In this document: piece after piece, positions 56,832-64,000 of the stretch
Numbering within the stretch: the first letter of the stretch is position 1
Layout of the letters: every line of letters begins with the position of its first letter
Source of the DNA: Akkermansia muciniphila
GTDB taxonomy: Bacteria; Verrucomicrobiota; Verrucomicrobiia; Verrucomicrobiales; Akkermansiaceae
Length of the DNA stretch: 64,000 nt
Direction: 5' to 3'
NCBI GenBank assembly: GCA_945873305.1
Contig: CAMCCX010000003.1
Location: 1-64,000 of the forward strand
Notes under the pieces: generated by a model
What the model was told of the DNA's origin: nothing
The model's input: only the letters and a program-made list of their open reading frames with translations
Database searches by the model: none
Translations under genes and position numbers: made by a program

Positions 56832-57437
56832 ATGAGAGCAGCCATCTTCGCCAAAATCGAGTCCGCCACCGCCGCTTTGAAAACCAAAGCCGCCTACCCG
56901 GATTATGACACGTCACTCGTCCACTCGCTGCCAAAACTCGAAGGCACCGACCTCTGGGAAATCTTTTCGCGGAATTTCAAATACGTGAACGGCAAGACAA
57001 TGACGTCCGTCGAGCAGCTCGTCGTTTTCCTTCAGGAAGGCAAACAACTTCACGGCTATTGCGATCCCGCGCTCTACGACTCTATCGGAAGCAAACTCGC
57101 CGCCGCCGGACTCACCGTGGAGACCGAGTATCACCGCGACCGCTATGACGACTATCAGTTCGGCGTCACCCGCGCCACCGGCGCCATCGCGGAGTCCGGC
57201 TCCGTCATCATCGACGACAACCGCACCTCCAGCCGCCTCGCCGCGCTCTCGCCGTGGGTCCACGTCGCCGTGTTGGAGCGCTCGGAGATCCACCGTACCA
57301 TCCCGGACGCCATCGCCGCCTTCGGCGACAGCCCTAACATCATCTGGTGCACCGGCCCCTCAAAGACTGCCGACGTGGAAGGCATCCTCATCGAAGGCGT
57401 GCACGGCCCCGGCGAGCAAATCGCGTTGTTAATGTAG
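56832..57437 (+). CDS. lutC: lactate utilisation protein C
   Basis: A 201-residue LUD-domain protein, the third subunit of the L-lactate oxidation complex. Conserved features are ATGAIAESGSVII (about residues 115-127), SPWVHVAVLERSEIHRTIPD, and the PSKTADVEGILIEGVHGPGE end (about residues 176-195). It is 148 bases downstream of lutB instead of directly adjacent, because of the metY remnant between them. Confidence 0.93.
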   Translation: MRAAIFAKIESATAALKTKAAYPDYDTSLVHSLPKLEGTDLWEIFSRNFKYVNGKTMTSVEQLVVFLQEGKQLHGYCDPALYDSIGSKLAAAGLTVETEYHRDRYDDYQFGVTRATGAIAESGSVIIDDNRTSSRLAALSPWVHVAVLERSEIHRTIPDAIAAFGDSPNIIWCTGPSKTADVEGILIEGVHGPGEQIALLM

Positions 57438-57466
57438 TGGCGGTCACCGGTCGCCACGGTTTTGTT

Positions 57467-58267
57467 ATGACCACTCTTTCCCCGCCACCCATTCCCTCCG
57501 CGATCCTCTCCTTCGATTTCGATGGAACCCTCCATCACGCGGCGAGCGACCCGCCGGTGCCTGCCGAGTTTTTCGAAATGATTCGCAAACTTCGCGAGGA
57601 ACAAAGCGTGATTTGGGGCATTAACACCGGCCGATCCATGGAGCACATGGCCGAGGGCTTTTTGGAAAGCCGCTTCCCATTCTTGCCGGATTGGGTGGTC
57701 GCCCGGGAGCGCGAGATCTATTTCCCCAGCCCGTCCGGACGCTGGCTTCCCCACCTGAAATGGAACAGAATCTGTGAGAAAGAAATCCACGGGCTCTTCC
57801 AGCACACCCGCAAACTCTTGAGTGAAATCCGCCAGCAAGTCGAGCAACACACCGGCGCGCAGTGGATCGAAATGACCGGCGAGCCCGCGGGAGTCATCTC
57901 CCAGTCCGAAGAGGAAATGGAATGGATCATCGATCGCATTGAACCTCTCGCCGCCGCCGAGCCCCACCTCACCTGGCAGCGGAACTCGATCTATCTGCGC
58001 TTCGGCCACCGCGACTTCCAGAAAGGCAGCAGCCTGAGCCAGGTCGCAGCGCACTACAGCCTAACCGCCGCCGCGTGTTTCGCCATCGGCGACAGCCACA
58101 ATGATCTTGAAATGCTCGATCCGGCCCACGCCGCGATGACCGCCTGCCCCGCCAATGCGATCCCCGCCGTCCGGGAAAAAATGACCGCTACCGGCGGCCT
58201 CATCACCCAAGCCGCCCACGGCCATGGGTCCATCGAGGCTGTGCGCCATTATTTCCCCGGTCGCTAA
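57467..58267 (+). CDS. HAD-superfamily hydrolase (Cof/sucrose-phosphatase-like)
   Basis: A 266-residue phosphatase of the HAD-IIB type. Motif I is SFDFDGTLH (about residues 16-24), motif II the INTGRS segment (about residues 49-54), the cap follows, and motifs III and IV are KGSSLSQVA and IGDSHNDLEML (about residues 206-216). The natural substrate is unknown; sugar phosphates are typical. Its stop overlaps the ureD stop on the other strand (shared CTAA). Confidence 0.88.
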   Translation: MTTLSPPPIPSAILSFDFDGTLHHAASDPPVPAEFFEMIRKLREEQSVIWGINTGRSMEHMAEGFLESRFPFLPDWVVAREREIYFPSPSGRWLPHLKWNRICEKEIHGLFQHTRKLLSEIRQQVEQHTGAQWIEMTGEPAGVISQSEEEMEWIIDRIEPLAAAEPHLTWQRNSIYLRFGHRDFQKGSSLSQVAAHYSLTAAACFAIGDSHNDLEMLDPAHAAMTACPANAIPAVREKMTATGGLITQAAHGHGSIEAVRHYFPGR

Positions 58268-59115
58268 CAAAAGATCCGCCCCAGTGCTGGCGGTTTCAAA
58301 CCGGCTGCGGAGTAAAGCAAGGGGCGCAGCGTCTCCAACAGCTTGCGGGCCGCAAGGCTGTCGCCGCACAGCGCGCGGATCACATGGACGCCGCCCGCGA
58401 TCGTTCCATGGCCGAGATACACACCTTCCGTATTCAGCGCATCCAGCGCTTCCGCCGGCCAATTTGCCCCCATCTCCCCAGCGGCATAGACGGAGAGATA
58501 GTGCGCGGCGGGGAACTTCGCACGAAGCGCTTCCAAACTATCATCATCGGGCCGCAGATCATAGCGCTCCCGGGCGATCAGGTTCCCCCCAAGAGTCAGA
58601 TCCAATTCCCAACGAAGATGCTGATAGGCAAAAACTTCGCCCATCGCCACCCGCCCCGGCGCGATCCAATCGAAGAAAAGCAGGCTGGCCGCCGGATGCA
58701 GATCGATGGTCGTGCGCTGCACATACCTCGCCCCGGCATGCGGGATGAATGGCTCGGGAATCCACTCGAGCGAGCCGCTTTCCTCCACGCGGAACTTCTG
58801 ACAGCTCACCGCGGCGGCGCCGGACCGCGTGCGATAGACGCGCGACGCGGAAGGAATGCTGAGCACCAGCTTAGCTCCCGGAGCGACGTGGATGTCCGAC
58901 TGAAGATGGTCGCCATCAAAAAAACCGGCCGTCGGGTTGACAATACTTTGCACGACATGCCCGTGATCGACATGCGACTTACTGAGGTGCACCGGAGCCC
59001 GGAAGCTCTGTTCGGAAATATAGGGCACGCCATCCGCACGCCTTTCGCAACGGAGACGCAGATGTCCACTGATAGAAGAACCGGAAACGCCGGCCTCAGA
59101 CGAAGAGATACTCAT
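58264..59115 (-). CDS. ureD: urease accessory protein UreD
   Basis: A 283-residue scaffold that, with UreF and UreG, delivers nickel to apo-urease. UreD segments seen are [40 protein letters not shown] (in part), [20 protein letters not shown], and [19 protein letters not shown] (about residues 115-133). It is last in the operon and overlaps ureG by 20 bases, unlike operons in which ureD comes first. Confidence 0.93.
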   Translation of the reverse strand: MSISSSEAGVSGSSISGHLRLRCERRADGVPYISEQSFRAPVHLSKSHVDHGHVVQSIVNPTAGFFDGDHLQSDIHVAPGAKLVLSIPSASRVYRTRSGAAAVSCQKFRVEESGSLEWIPEPFIPHAGARYVQRTTIDLHPAASLLFFDWIAPGRVAMGEVFAYQHLRWELDLTLGGNLIARERYDLRPDDDSLEALRAKFPAAHYLSVYAAGEMGANWPAEALDALNTEGVYLGHGTIAGGVHVIRALCGDSLAARKLLETLRPLLYSAAGLKPPALGRIFC

Positions 59116-59728
59116 GCTTCAACCAGGCAAGCAGATCATCCTTGCCCTTTTCGGATTTCAGATCGGCGAACAGAAACGGACGCTTGCCGCGCTGCATTTG
59201 AGAATCCCGCGCCATGACTCCGAGGTCGGCTCCGACGTACGGCGCTAGATCGGTCTTGTTAATAAGCAGAAGATCGCTGGTGCGGATGGCAGGCCCGCCC
59301 TTGCGGGGGATCTTGTCCCCTTCCGCAACGTCAATCACGTAGATGTAGGCATCGACGAGCTCGGGGGAAAACGTGGCGGATAGATTGTCGCCACCGCTTT
59401 CGATGAGGATGAGCTTCAAATCGGGATGGCGGTTTTCGAGATCGATCACAGCAGCCATGTTCATGCTGGTGTCATCCCGGATCGCGGTGTGCGGGCAGCC
59501 ACCGGTCTCCACGCCGATGACGCGGTCGGCGGCAAGCACGCCCTCGCGGAGAAGGAACTCGGCATCCTCGCGGGTGTAGATGTCGTTCGTGATGACGGCC
59601 AGCGAGATCTCGTCCTTGAGCCATTGGCTGAGACGGAGGACGCACATCGTCTTCCCGGAACCAACCGGGCCGCCGACGCCGAGTCGGAACGGACGTTTTT
59701 TCAATTCAGGAGATGAAGAGTCTGGCAT
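59096..59728 (-). CDS. ureG: urease accessory GTPase UreG
   Basis: GTPase that drives nickel insertion into urease. The 210-residue protein has the P-loop GGPVGSGKT (about residues 19-27), [12 protein letters not shown], the metal-binding Cys-Pro-His in [13 protein letters not shown] (about residues 73-85), [15 protein letters not shown], and the [10 protein letters not shown] guanine-specificity motif. ATGs at 59728 and 59740 are both possible; both overlap ureF. No N-terminal His-rich stretch is present. Confidence 0.95.
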   Translation of the reverse strand: MPDSSSPELKKRPFRLGVGGPVGSGKTMCVLRLSQWLKDEISLAVITNDIYTREDAEFLLREGVLAADRVIGVETGGCPHTAIRDDTSMNMAAVIDLENRHPDLKLILIESGGDNLSATFSPELVDAYIYVIDVAEGDKIPRKGGPAIRTSDLLLINKTDLAPYVGADLGVMARDSQMQRGKRPFLFADLKSEKGKDDLLAWLKHEYLFV

Positions 59729-60371
59729 GGGCGCGGGCATGGCGAAGTGAGGCGATTTCAAGAAGTGGATTGAACCAGCCATCCACGGGCCGGGAAAGGG
59801 AAACGTCGATTTCTCCGCCGAGTTCGGCAAGCGTGCGGCGCATGATTTGCTGACAGGATGTCTGGCCGATGCGCATGAGCTTCATCGACGCGGCGGTGAG
59901 TCCGGCAATCGACTGGAACGCAAACGCACGGGCCGCCTGACTAACGGGAAGACCGGAAAGCTCCAGCGCGGTGACGACGAGATGATGGCTGCGCGGGGCG
60001 AGCTCGCGATGCCGAAGAATCAGCGGAGTGGGGAAGAGTTGCGCTAGCAGATCGAGCCGCTGCGAACCGATCCTGCGGGAAGCGTCGCGGAGCTCTGCCG
60101 GAATGCGCCAGGCATCGAGCTCTGCATCCAACGTCAGAAGTTCCTCCGCATCGCCGGCGACGGCGGCCGCGTGCGCGCGGGCGAAGAATGGAATTTCAAA
60201 AGCGAGCAGCGCGGGCAGGATTTGCTTTCGCAGGAAATTCTCAAGATCAACTGCGGTTAGAACAACTCCCGATTCGACCAACTCCTCAAGCCCTAACGAA
60301 TGCGCGTAGGCACCGGACGGGTAAGCCGTGTCATTGGCCTGAAGCAGCCAGAGCCATGGGTCCGGACTCAT
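59706..60371 (-). CDS. ureF: urease accessory protein UreF
   Basis: A 221-residue helical protein that couples UreG to UreD on urease. Conserved parts are [20 protein letters not shown] (about residues 8-27), [19 protein letters not shown] and [20 protein letters not shown]. The ATG at 60371 forms an ATGA overlap with ureE, and an in-frame start at 60431 is rejected for that reason. Confidence 0.93.
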   Translation of the reverse strand: MSPDPWLWLLQANDTAYPSGAYAHSLGLEELVESGVVLTAVDLENFLRKQILPALLAFEIPFFARAHAAAVAGDAEELLTLDAELDAWRIPAELRDASRRIGSQRLDLLAQLFPTPLILRHRELAPRSHHLVVTALELSGLPVSQAARAFAFQSIAGLTAASMKLMRIGQTSCQQIMRRTLAELGGEIDVSLSRPVDGWFNPLLEIASLRHARAHARLFIS

Positions 60372-60799
60372 GGAGCGTGAGCCATGGTTTTCATGGGAGT
60401 GAAAACGACTTCGGGTTCCGAGTAGGACCAACCCTCGCGCTCGAGGAGTTGAGCCATCGCCTCGTCATGCAGAACCCGGATGGATTGATCGAGAATCTGC
60501 GCGGGAAGATGAAGATTCCCGACTTTCCAGCCGACAAGCGCGGCTTGGGCAGCGCTTTCAAGAGGAACTTCATAAACCATTTCCGCAAGCTGGCGGACCA
60601 CATAGTCATTTCCTGCCTGTTGGAAAATCACGCAGCCGTTGGTTAGCCGGGCTTCGAGATCAAACCCGAACTCCATGCCATCCGCCGCGGTTCCACGCCA
60701 GCGACGTTTGAGGAACTGCCGGCGCTCAGCGGCAAGGGTGATTTGCTTTTCCAAAGCCAAACTTGAAACCGGAGCGAGCGGGTGCTGGATCACATGCAT
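60368..60799 (-). CDS. ureE: urease accessory nickel chaperone UreE
   Basis: A 143-residue metallochaperone that supplies nickel to UreG. It has an N-terminal peptide-binding domain (LALEKQITLAAERRQFLKRR) and a C-terminal metal domain (GWKVGNLHLPAQILDQSIRV in part, with the central nickel-binding His). The His-rich C-terminal tail found in some UreE proteins is absent; it ends MKTMAHAP. It begins 4 bases after ureC. Confidence 0.92.
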   Translation of the reverse strand: MHVIQHPLAPVSSLALEKQITLAAERRQFLKRRWRGTAADGMEFGFDLEARLTNGCVIFQQAGNDYVVRQLAEMVYEVPLESAAQAALVGWKVGNLHLPAQILDQSIRVLHDEAMAQLLEREGWSYSEPEVVFTPMKTMAHAP

Positions 60800-60803
60800 G
60801 GCT

Positions 60804-62525
60804 CTAAAAGAGAAAATACCGCTGTGCCATCGGCAGCACGGATATCGGCTCGCAGCGCAACTCATCACCGTCGGCAGTGACGGTGTAGGTGTCCGGATCG
60901 ACGGTGATCTTTGGCAAAGCGTCGTTGAACGGGAGATCGCGCTTGGTCACGGAACGGCAATTCTTCACCGCGACAAGTCTCTTGGTTAGGCCAAGTTCTG
61001 CGAGAGCGCCGGATTCCAGCGAGGCGGCGCTGACGAAAGTCACCGAGGTTGCGGCGATCGCCTTTCCGAAGGCTCCGAACTGCGGTCGATACATCGTCGG
61101 CTGCGGCGTGGGGATGGAGGCATTAGGGTCGCCCATGTTCGCCCAAGCGATGAGACCGCCTTTGAGAATAGTCTCCGGTTTGACGCCGAAGAAGGCGGGT
61201 TTCCAAATAACGATGTCCGCGAGTTTTCCCAACTCGATGCTGCCGACTTCGTGGGCGATGCCATGGGTGATGGCGGGGCAAATCGTGTATTTCGCGACGT
61301 AGCGGAGCGCGCGGAAATTGTCGGCGGCCGGATGAGTCGGACCTTCGAGTTTGCCGAACTGGACCTTCATCTTGTGCGCCGTCTGCCAGGTGCGGGTGAT
61401 CGTTTCGCCGATGCGGCCCATCGCCTGACTGTCGCTGGACATCATGGAAATTGCCCCCAAGTCGTGCAGGCGATCTTCCGCAGCAATGGTCTCGGGACGG
61501 ATCCGGCTTTCCGCGAAGGCGACGTCTTCCGGAATGCGCGAGTCGAGGTGGTGGCAGACCATGAGCATATCAAGATGCTCGTCGATGGTGTTAGTCGTGA
61601 ACGGCCGGGTCGGGTTGGTGGACGACGGCAGAACGTTGGCCTCGCCGCAGACGCGGATGATGTCGGGCGCGTGGCCGCCGCCGGCGCCTTCGGAGTGATA
61701 GGTGTGAATCGTGCGCCCTTTGAACGCGGCGAGGGTGCTTTCGACAAAGCCGGCTTCGTTGAGGGTGTCGGTATGAATGGCGACCTGGATGTCGAACTCA
61801 TCCGCCACGGTTAGACAAGTGTCGATGGCGGCGGGAGTGGTACCCCAGTCTTCGTGGAGCTTGAGCCCGATGACGCCTGCCAGAACCTGCTCGCGTAGAG
61901 GTTCGGGAGAAGAGCAATTTCCCTTTCCAAGGAAACCGAGGTTGACGGGAAACGCCTCGGCGCTTTCGAGCATCCGGTGGATGTTCCATTTTCCCGGCGT
62001 ACACGTCGTCGCATAAGTCCCATGCGCCGGGCCGGTGCCGCCGCCGATGAGCGTGGTCACGCCACTGGCGATGGCGTGCTCGATTTGCTGCGGGCAGATG
62101 AAATGGATGTGCGTGTCGATCCCGCCGGCGGTGACAATGCAGCCCTCGCCCGCGATGACCTCGGTGGAGGCTCCGATGGTCATGCTGATGCCGTCTTGCA
62201 GCAGCGGATTTCCCGCGTGACCGATGCCGACGATACGGCCGTGTTTGATGCCGACGTCCGCCTTGATCACGCCTTGCGCGGCGTCGAGGATGAGGGCGTT
62301 GGTGATGACGAGATCGAGCGAATCCGCATCGAGCGCGAGTGGGGACTGCGCCATGCCGTCGCGGATGACCTTGCCGCCGCCGAACTTCACTTCGTTGCCA
62401 TAGCCGCCGGCTTCGGCGATTAGATCGCGCTCGACCTCAATGAAAATCTCGGTATCTGCAAGACGGACTTGGTCACCCGTGGTGGGACCAAACATGCCGG
62501 CGTAATTGGCGCGGGTTTGTTTCAT
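60804..62525 (-). CDS. ureC: urease alpha subunit
   Basis: Catalytic subunit that hydrolyses urea to ammonia and carbamate at a di-nickel site. The 573-residue protein keeps the key residues: [12 protein letters not shown] (two His ligands, about residues 132-143), the carbamylated Lys in [10 protein letters not shown] (about residue 221), the His in [25 protein letters not shown], the flap [17 protein letters not shown] and the Asp ligand in [16 protein letters not shown] overlap with ureB. Confidence 0.98.
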   Translation of the reverse strand: MKQTRANYAGMFGPTTGDQVRLADTEIFIEVERDLIAEAGGYGNEVKFGGGKVIRDGMAQSPLALDADSLDLVITNALILDAAQGVIKADVGIKHGRIVGIGHAGNPLLQDGISMTIGASTEVIAGEGCIVTAGGIDTHIHFICPQQIEHAIASGVTTLIGGGTGPAHGTYATTCTPGKWNIHRMLESAEAFPVNLGFLGKGNCSSPEPLREQVLAGVIGLKLHEDWGTTPAAIDTCLTVADEFDIQVAIHTDTLNEAGFVESTLAAFKGRTIHTYHSEGAGGGHAPDIIRVCGEANVLPSSTNPTRPFTTNTIDEHLDMLMVCHHLDSRIPEDVAFAESRIRPETIAAEDRLHDLGAISMMSSDSQAMGRIGETITRTWQTAHKMKVQFGKLEGPTHPAADNFRALRYVAKYTICPAITHGIAHEVGSIELGKLADIVIWKPAFFGVKPETILKGGLIAWANMGDPNASIPTPQPTMYRPQFGAFGKAIAATSVTFVSAASLESGALAELGLTKRLVAVKNCRSVTKRDLPFNDALPKITVDPDTYTVTADGDELRCEPISVLPMAQRYFLF

Positions 62526-62839
62526 GAGTCGAGCGGGCCGTTGACGAGATTGTTGAGACCATGCACTTCGCGGGTGCCAGCAAGCGCAACCAAGGGGATT
62601 TCACGGGTGTCCCCGGGTTCAAAGCGAATGGCGGTGCCGGCCGGGATATCGAGCCGGAACCCGCGGGCTGCGGCCCGGTCAAAATGCAGGGATGAATTCA
62701 CTTCGGCAAAATGAAAATGACTACCCACCTGGATAGGGCGATCCCCGGTGTTGGCCACCACTACATTCAGCTGGGTCAGACCGGGATTCAGGATCAAATC
62801 CGGCGCTCCTAACGGGGTAATGATTTCGCCAGCGATCAT
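62522..62839 (-). CDS. ureB: urease beta subunit
   Basis: A 105-residue structural subunit. Typical sequence: [20 protein letters not shown] (residues 1-20), [40 protein letters not shown] and [24 protein letters not shown] overlap with ureA at its start and with ureC at its end. Confidence 0.97.
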   Translation of the reverse strand: MIAGEIITPLGAPDLILNPGLTQLNVVVANTGDRPIQVGSHFHFAEVNSSLHFDRAAARGFRLDIPAGTAIRFEPGDTREIPLVALAGTREVHGLNNLVNGPLDS

Positions 62840-63138
62840 CTGACTGGATTGTGAACGGTGACGAGTTTGGTTCCGTCCGGGAAGGTGGCCTCCACTTGGA
62901 CGTCGTGAATCATTTCGGCCACGCCTTCCATGACTTCATCGCGGGAAATCAAAGTGGTGCCGTAACTCATGAGTTCCGCAACGGATTTTCCATCGCGCGC
63001 ACCTTCGAGCAACTCGGCGGTGATGAGGGCGACAGCTTCCGGGTAGTTGAGCTTCAACCCGCGCGCGCGGCGGCGGCCGGCAAGGTCACCGGCCACGACG
63101 ATGAGAAGCTTTTCTTGTTCGCGTGGGGAGAGATGCAT
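62836..63138 (-). CDS. ureA: urease gamma subunit
   Basis: A 100-residue structural subunit. Standard blocks: [40 protein letters not shown] (residues 24-43), [20 protein letters not shown] and [20 protein letters not shown]. It starts 6 bases after the HupE-like gene and heads the structural genes. Confidence 0.97.
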   Translation of the reverse strand: MHLSPREQEKLLIVVAGDLAGRRRARGLKLNYPEAVALITAELLEGARDGKSVAELMSYGTTLISRDEVMEGVAEMIHDVQVEATFPDGTKLVTVHNPVR

Positions 63139-63144
63139 CGGCGA

Positions 63145-63441
63145 TTAGAAAATGGGAAGCAGGCAGAGCGAACCTAACGCCGCGGCGAGGGCGCTGATCC
63201 GAACGCCGCGCTTTCCATGAAGGCAGGCGACCGCGACGCCTGAGATGAACAACCCCGCAAGAACGTAATCCAAGGCTCCGTGAGAATGTAAAAACGTGGC
63301 CCTCAGGAAATCAAACTCATCAGTCTCATCCGGGTGGTAATGCCCAGGGTGCGCGGACACGAATGAAGGATAAAGGCAAGCACCCGCGACAAGCAGGCGG
63401 GCGATGGATTGACGCCAATCAGACGGACTGAAAATTTTCAT
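63145..63441 (-). CDS. small His-rich membrane protein, HupE/UreJ-like
   Basis: A 98-residue membrane protein and the first gene of the urease operon. A signal sequence or first membrane segment ends VSA. A short acidic His-rich stretch (HPGHYHPDETDEFDFLRATF, about residues 31-50) follows, then two hydrophobic segments separated by HGKRG. The HPGHxH start of the mature protein is typical of HupE/UreJ-type metal importers, though this is only half their length. A nickel-supply role is inferred. The ATG at 63441 fits the promoter better than a GTG at 63459. Confidence 0.7.
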   Translation of the reverse strand: MKIFSPSDWRQSIARLLVAGACLYPSFVSAHPGHYHPDETDEFDFLRATFLHSHGALDYVLAGLFISGVAVACLHGKRGVRISALAAALGSLCLLPIF

Positions 63442-63457
63442 AAACGGATAAAGAGCC

Positions 63458-63486
63458 ACGCTAAGAGTGAGCAGCGCTCATGCCAA
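63458..63486 (-). promoter_or_regulatory. promoter of the urease operon
   Basis: Read on the minus strand, TTGGCA (63486-63481) and TAGCGT (63463-63458) are spaced by 17 bases. The start of transcription would fall near 63451, about 10 bases before the ATG at 63441. It lies just after the urtA terminator, so urease can be transcribed separately. I found no sigma-54 site here. Confidence 0.45.
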
Positions 63487-63496
63487 GCAAGGATTG

Positions 63497-63526
63497 AAAA
63501 AACCATGCCCTCCGAAAAGGGCATGG
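63497..63526 (-). terminator. intrinsic terminator after urtA
   Basis: On the minus strand a perfect 9-bp stem (CCATGCCCT / AGGGCATGG, 63526-63518 with 63511-63503) with a 6-base loop is followed by six T. It lies 37 bases after the urtA stop and separates urtA from the urease operon. Confidence 0.92.
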
Positions 63527-63562
63527 CCTGATAACCAATAGCAACCGAAAACCAAATCAGTC

Positions 63563-64000
63563 TTACTTATAGGTACCCTTCAGGAATGGCTCGCCGACGA
63601 CATCCTTGAACTCTTTGAGAATCTTGAACTGGCCGTCCGCACGAGTTTCACCGATGAAGACGTTTTTGGTGAGGTGATGATTCTTTTGAGAAGTCACCTT
63701 ACCGCCAGGGCCGTCGAACGAGATGCCGCCTTTAAGAGCAGCCATCACCTTCTCCACCTCGAATGAACCGGCCTTTTCAACAGCGGCCTTCCAGAGATAG
63801 ACGCCGTTATAGGAAAGCACCATCGGCGAGCAAGTCACGCGGCCTTCTTTGACGATGCCGGGAACGTCCGATTTGGCGAGCCAGGCTTGGAAGTTCTTGA
63901 TGAACTTGGCGTTTTCCGGGCTCTTAATCGACTGGAAGTAAGTCCAGCATCCGAGTTGACCGACAAGCTGGCTTGCGGGAAGCCCGCGGAACTCGTCTTC
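63563..64000 (-). CDS. urtA: urea ABC transporter substrate-binding protein UrtA, C-terminal part
   Basis: The last 145 residues of a periplasmic binding protein; the 5' part lies beyond the window end, and the frame is open to base 64000. The sequence ([80 protein letters not shown]) matches the end of UrtA-type urea/short-amide receptors, and the neighbouring urease operon supports urea as cargo. The urtBCDE membrane and ATPase genes are not between it and urease, so they must lie elsewhere. Confidence 0.88.
   Translation of the reverse strand, partial: EDEFRGLPASQLVGQLGCWTYFQSIKSPENAKFIKNFQAWLAKSDVPGIVKEGRVTCSPMVLSYNGVYLWKAAVEKAGSFEVEKVMAALKGGISFDGPGGKVTSQKNHHLTKNVFIGETRADGQFKILKEFKDVVGEPFLKGTYK

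Overview
The window is GC-rich and almost fully coding. Gene content points to a member of the Verrucomicrobiota (probably Verrucomicrobiales, close to Luteolibacter or Haloferula). This is inferred from gene content and style, not from an rRNA gene: none is present. Most starts lack a clear Shine-Dalgarno sequence, genes overlap heavily (many 4-base ATGA junctions), and no stretch longer than 300 bases lacks a gene. I saw no tRNA, rRNA or CRISPR array.

Layout. 1-5540: end of an ISAs1-type transposase, a periplasmic cyclophilin, plsY-gpsA, a DedA protein, an internally deleted Gfo/Idh/MocA oxidoreductase, and queG and aroK on the minus strand. 5646-22209: a nitrogen-scavenging region that starts at a strong sigma-54 promoter candidate. 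It encodes a three-gene ABC importer, a GlnT-type glutamine synthetase, an inserted DinJ/YafQ-like toxin-antitoxin pair, and then ten tightly coupled genes: creatininase-family hydrolase, GFA-family protein, SUMF1-domain protein, TIM-barrel isomerase, Rieske oxygenase, NikR-like regulator, two DUF1989 proteins, biotin-dependent urea/guanidine carboxylase and allophanate hydrolase. 22249-33680: a Sua5-type enzyme, a broken GH2 beta-galactosidase, an ECF sigma / membrane protein / PDZ pseudo-protease set, an SH3 protein and two tandem paralogous membrane proteins. 33706-37487: rpsB-tsf with a strong terminator, chdC (hemQ), and a membrane protein. 37588-44200: a complete Wadjet (JetABCD) anti-plasmid system. 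44341-50388: ferredoxin, DciA-like protein, HAD-Nudix fusion, folB, L,D-transpeptidase, rhodanese, cutA, and an NtrB/NtrC-like two-component pair. 50418-58267: membrane glycosyltransferase-like protein, xseB, dxs, lutABC (with a metY remnant inside) and a HAD phosphatase. 58264-64000, minus strand: the urease operon (HupE-like, ureABC-E-F-G-D), and the end of urtA closed by a terminator.

How it fits together. The central region looks like a pathway that imports a guanidino compound, trims it oxidatively to guanidine, and carboxylates it. The DUF1989 pair (now known as carboxyguanidine deiminase) converts carboxyguanidine to allophanate, which is hydrolysed to ammonia that GlnT can capture. 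The carboxylase-DUF1989-allophanate hydrolase core is established biochemistry. The attached creatininase / GFA / SUMF1 / TIM-barrel / Rieske block is not one I recognise, and it is the best candidate here for an undescribed system. A NikR-fold regulator that has lost three of four nickel ligands may sense its substrate. Separately, a REP-like double hairpin has inserted in frame into the carboxylase gene, and a second copy separates two convergent genes. The same genome also carries conventional urease, so it appears equipped for both urea and guanidine nitrogen.
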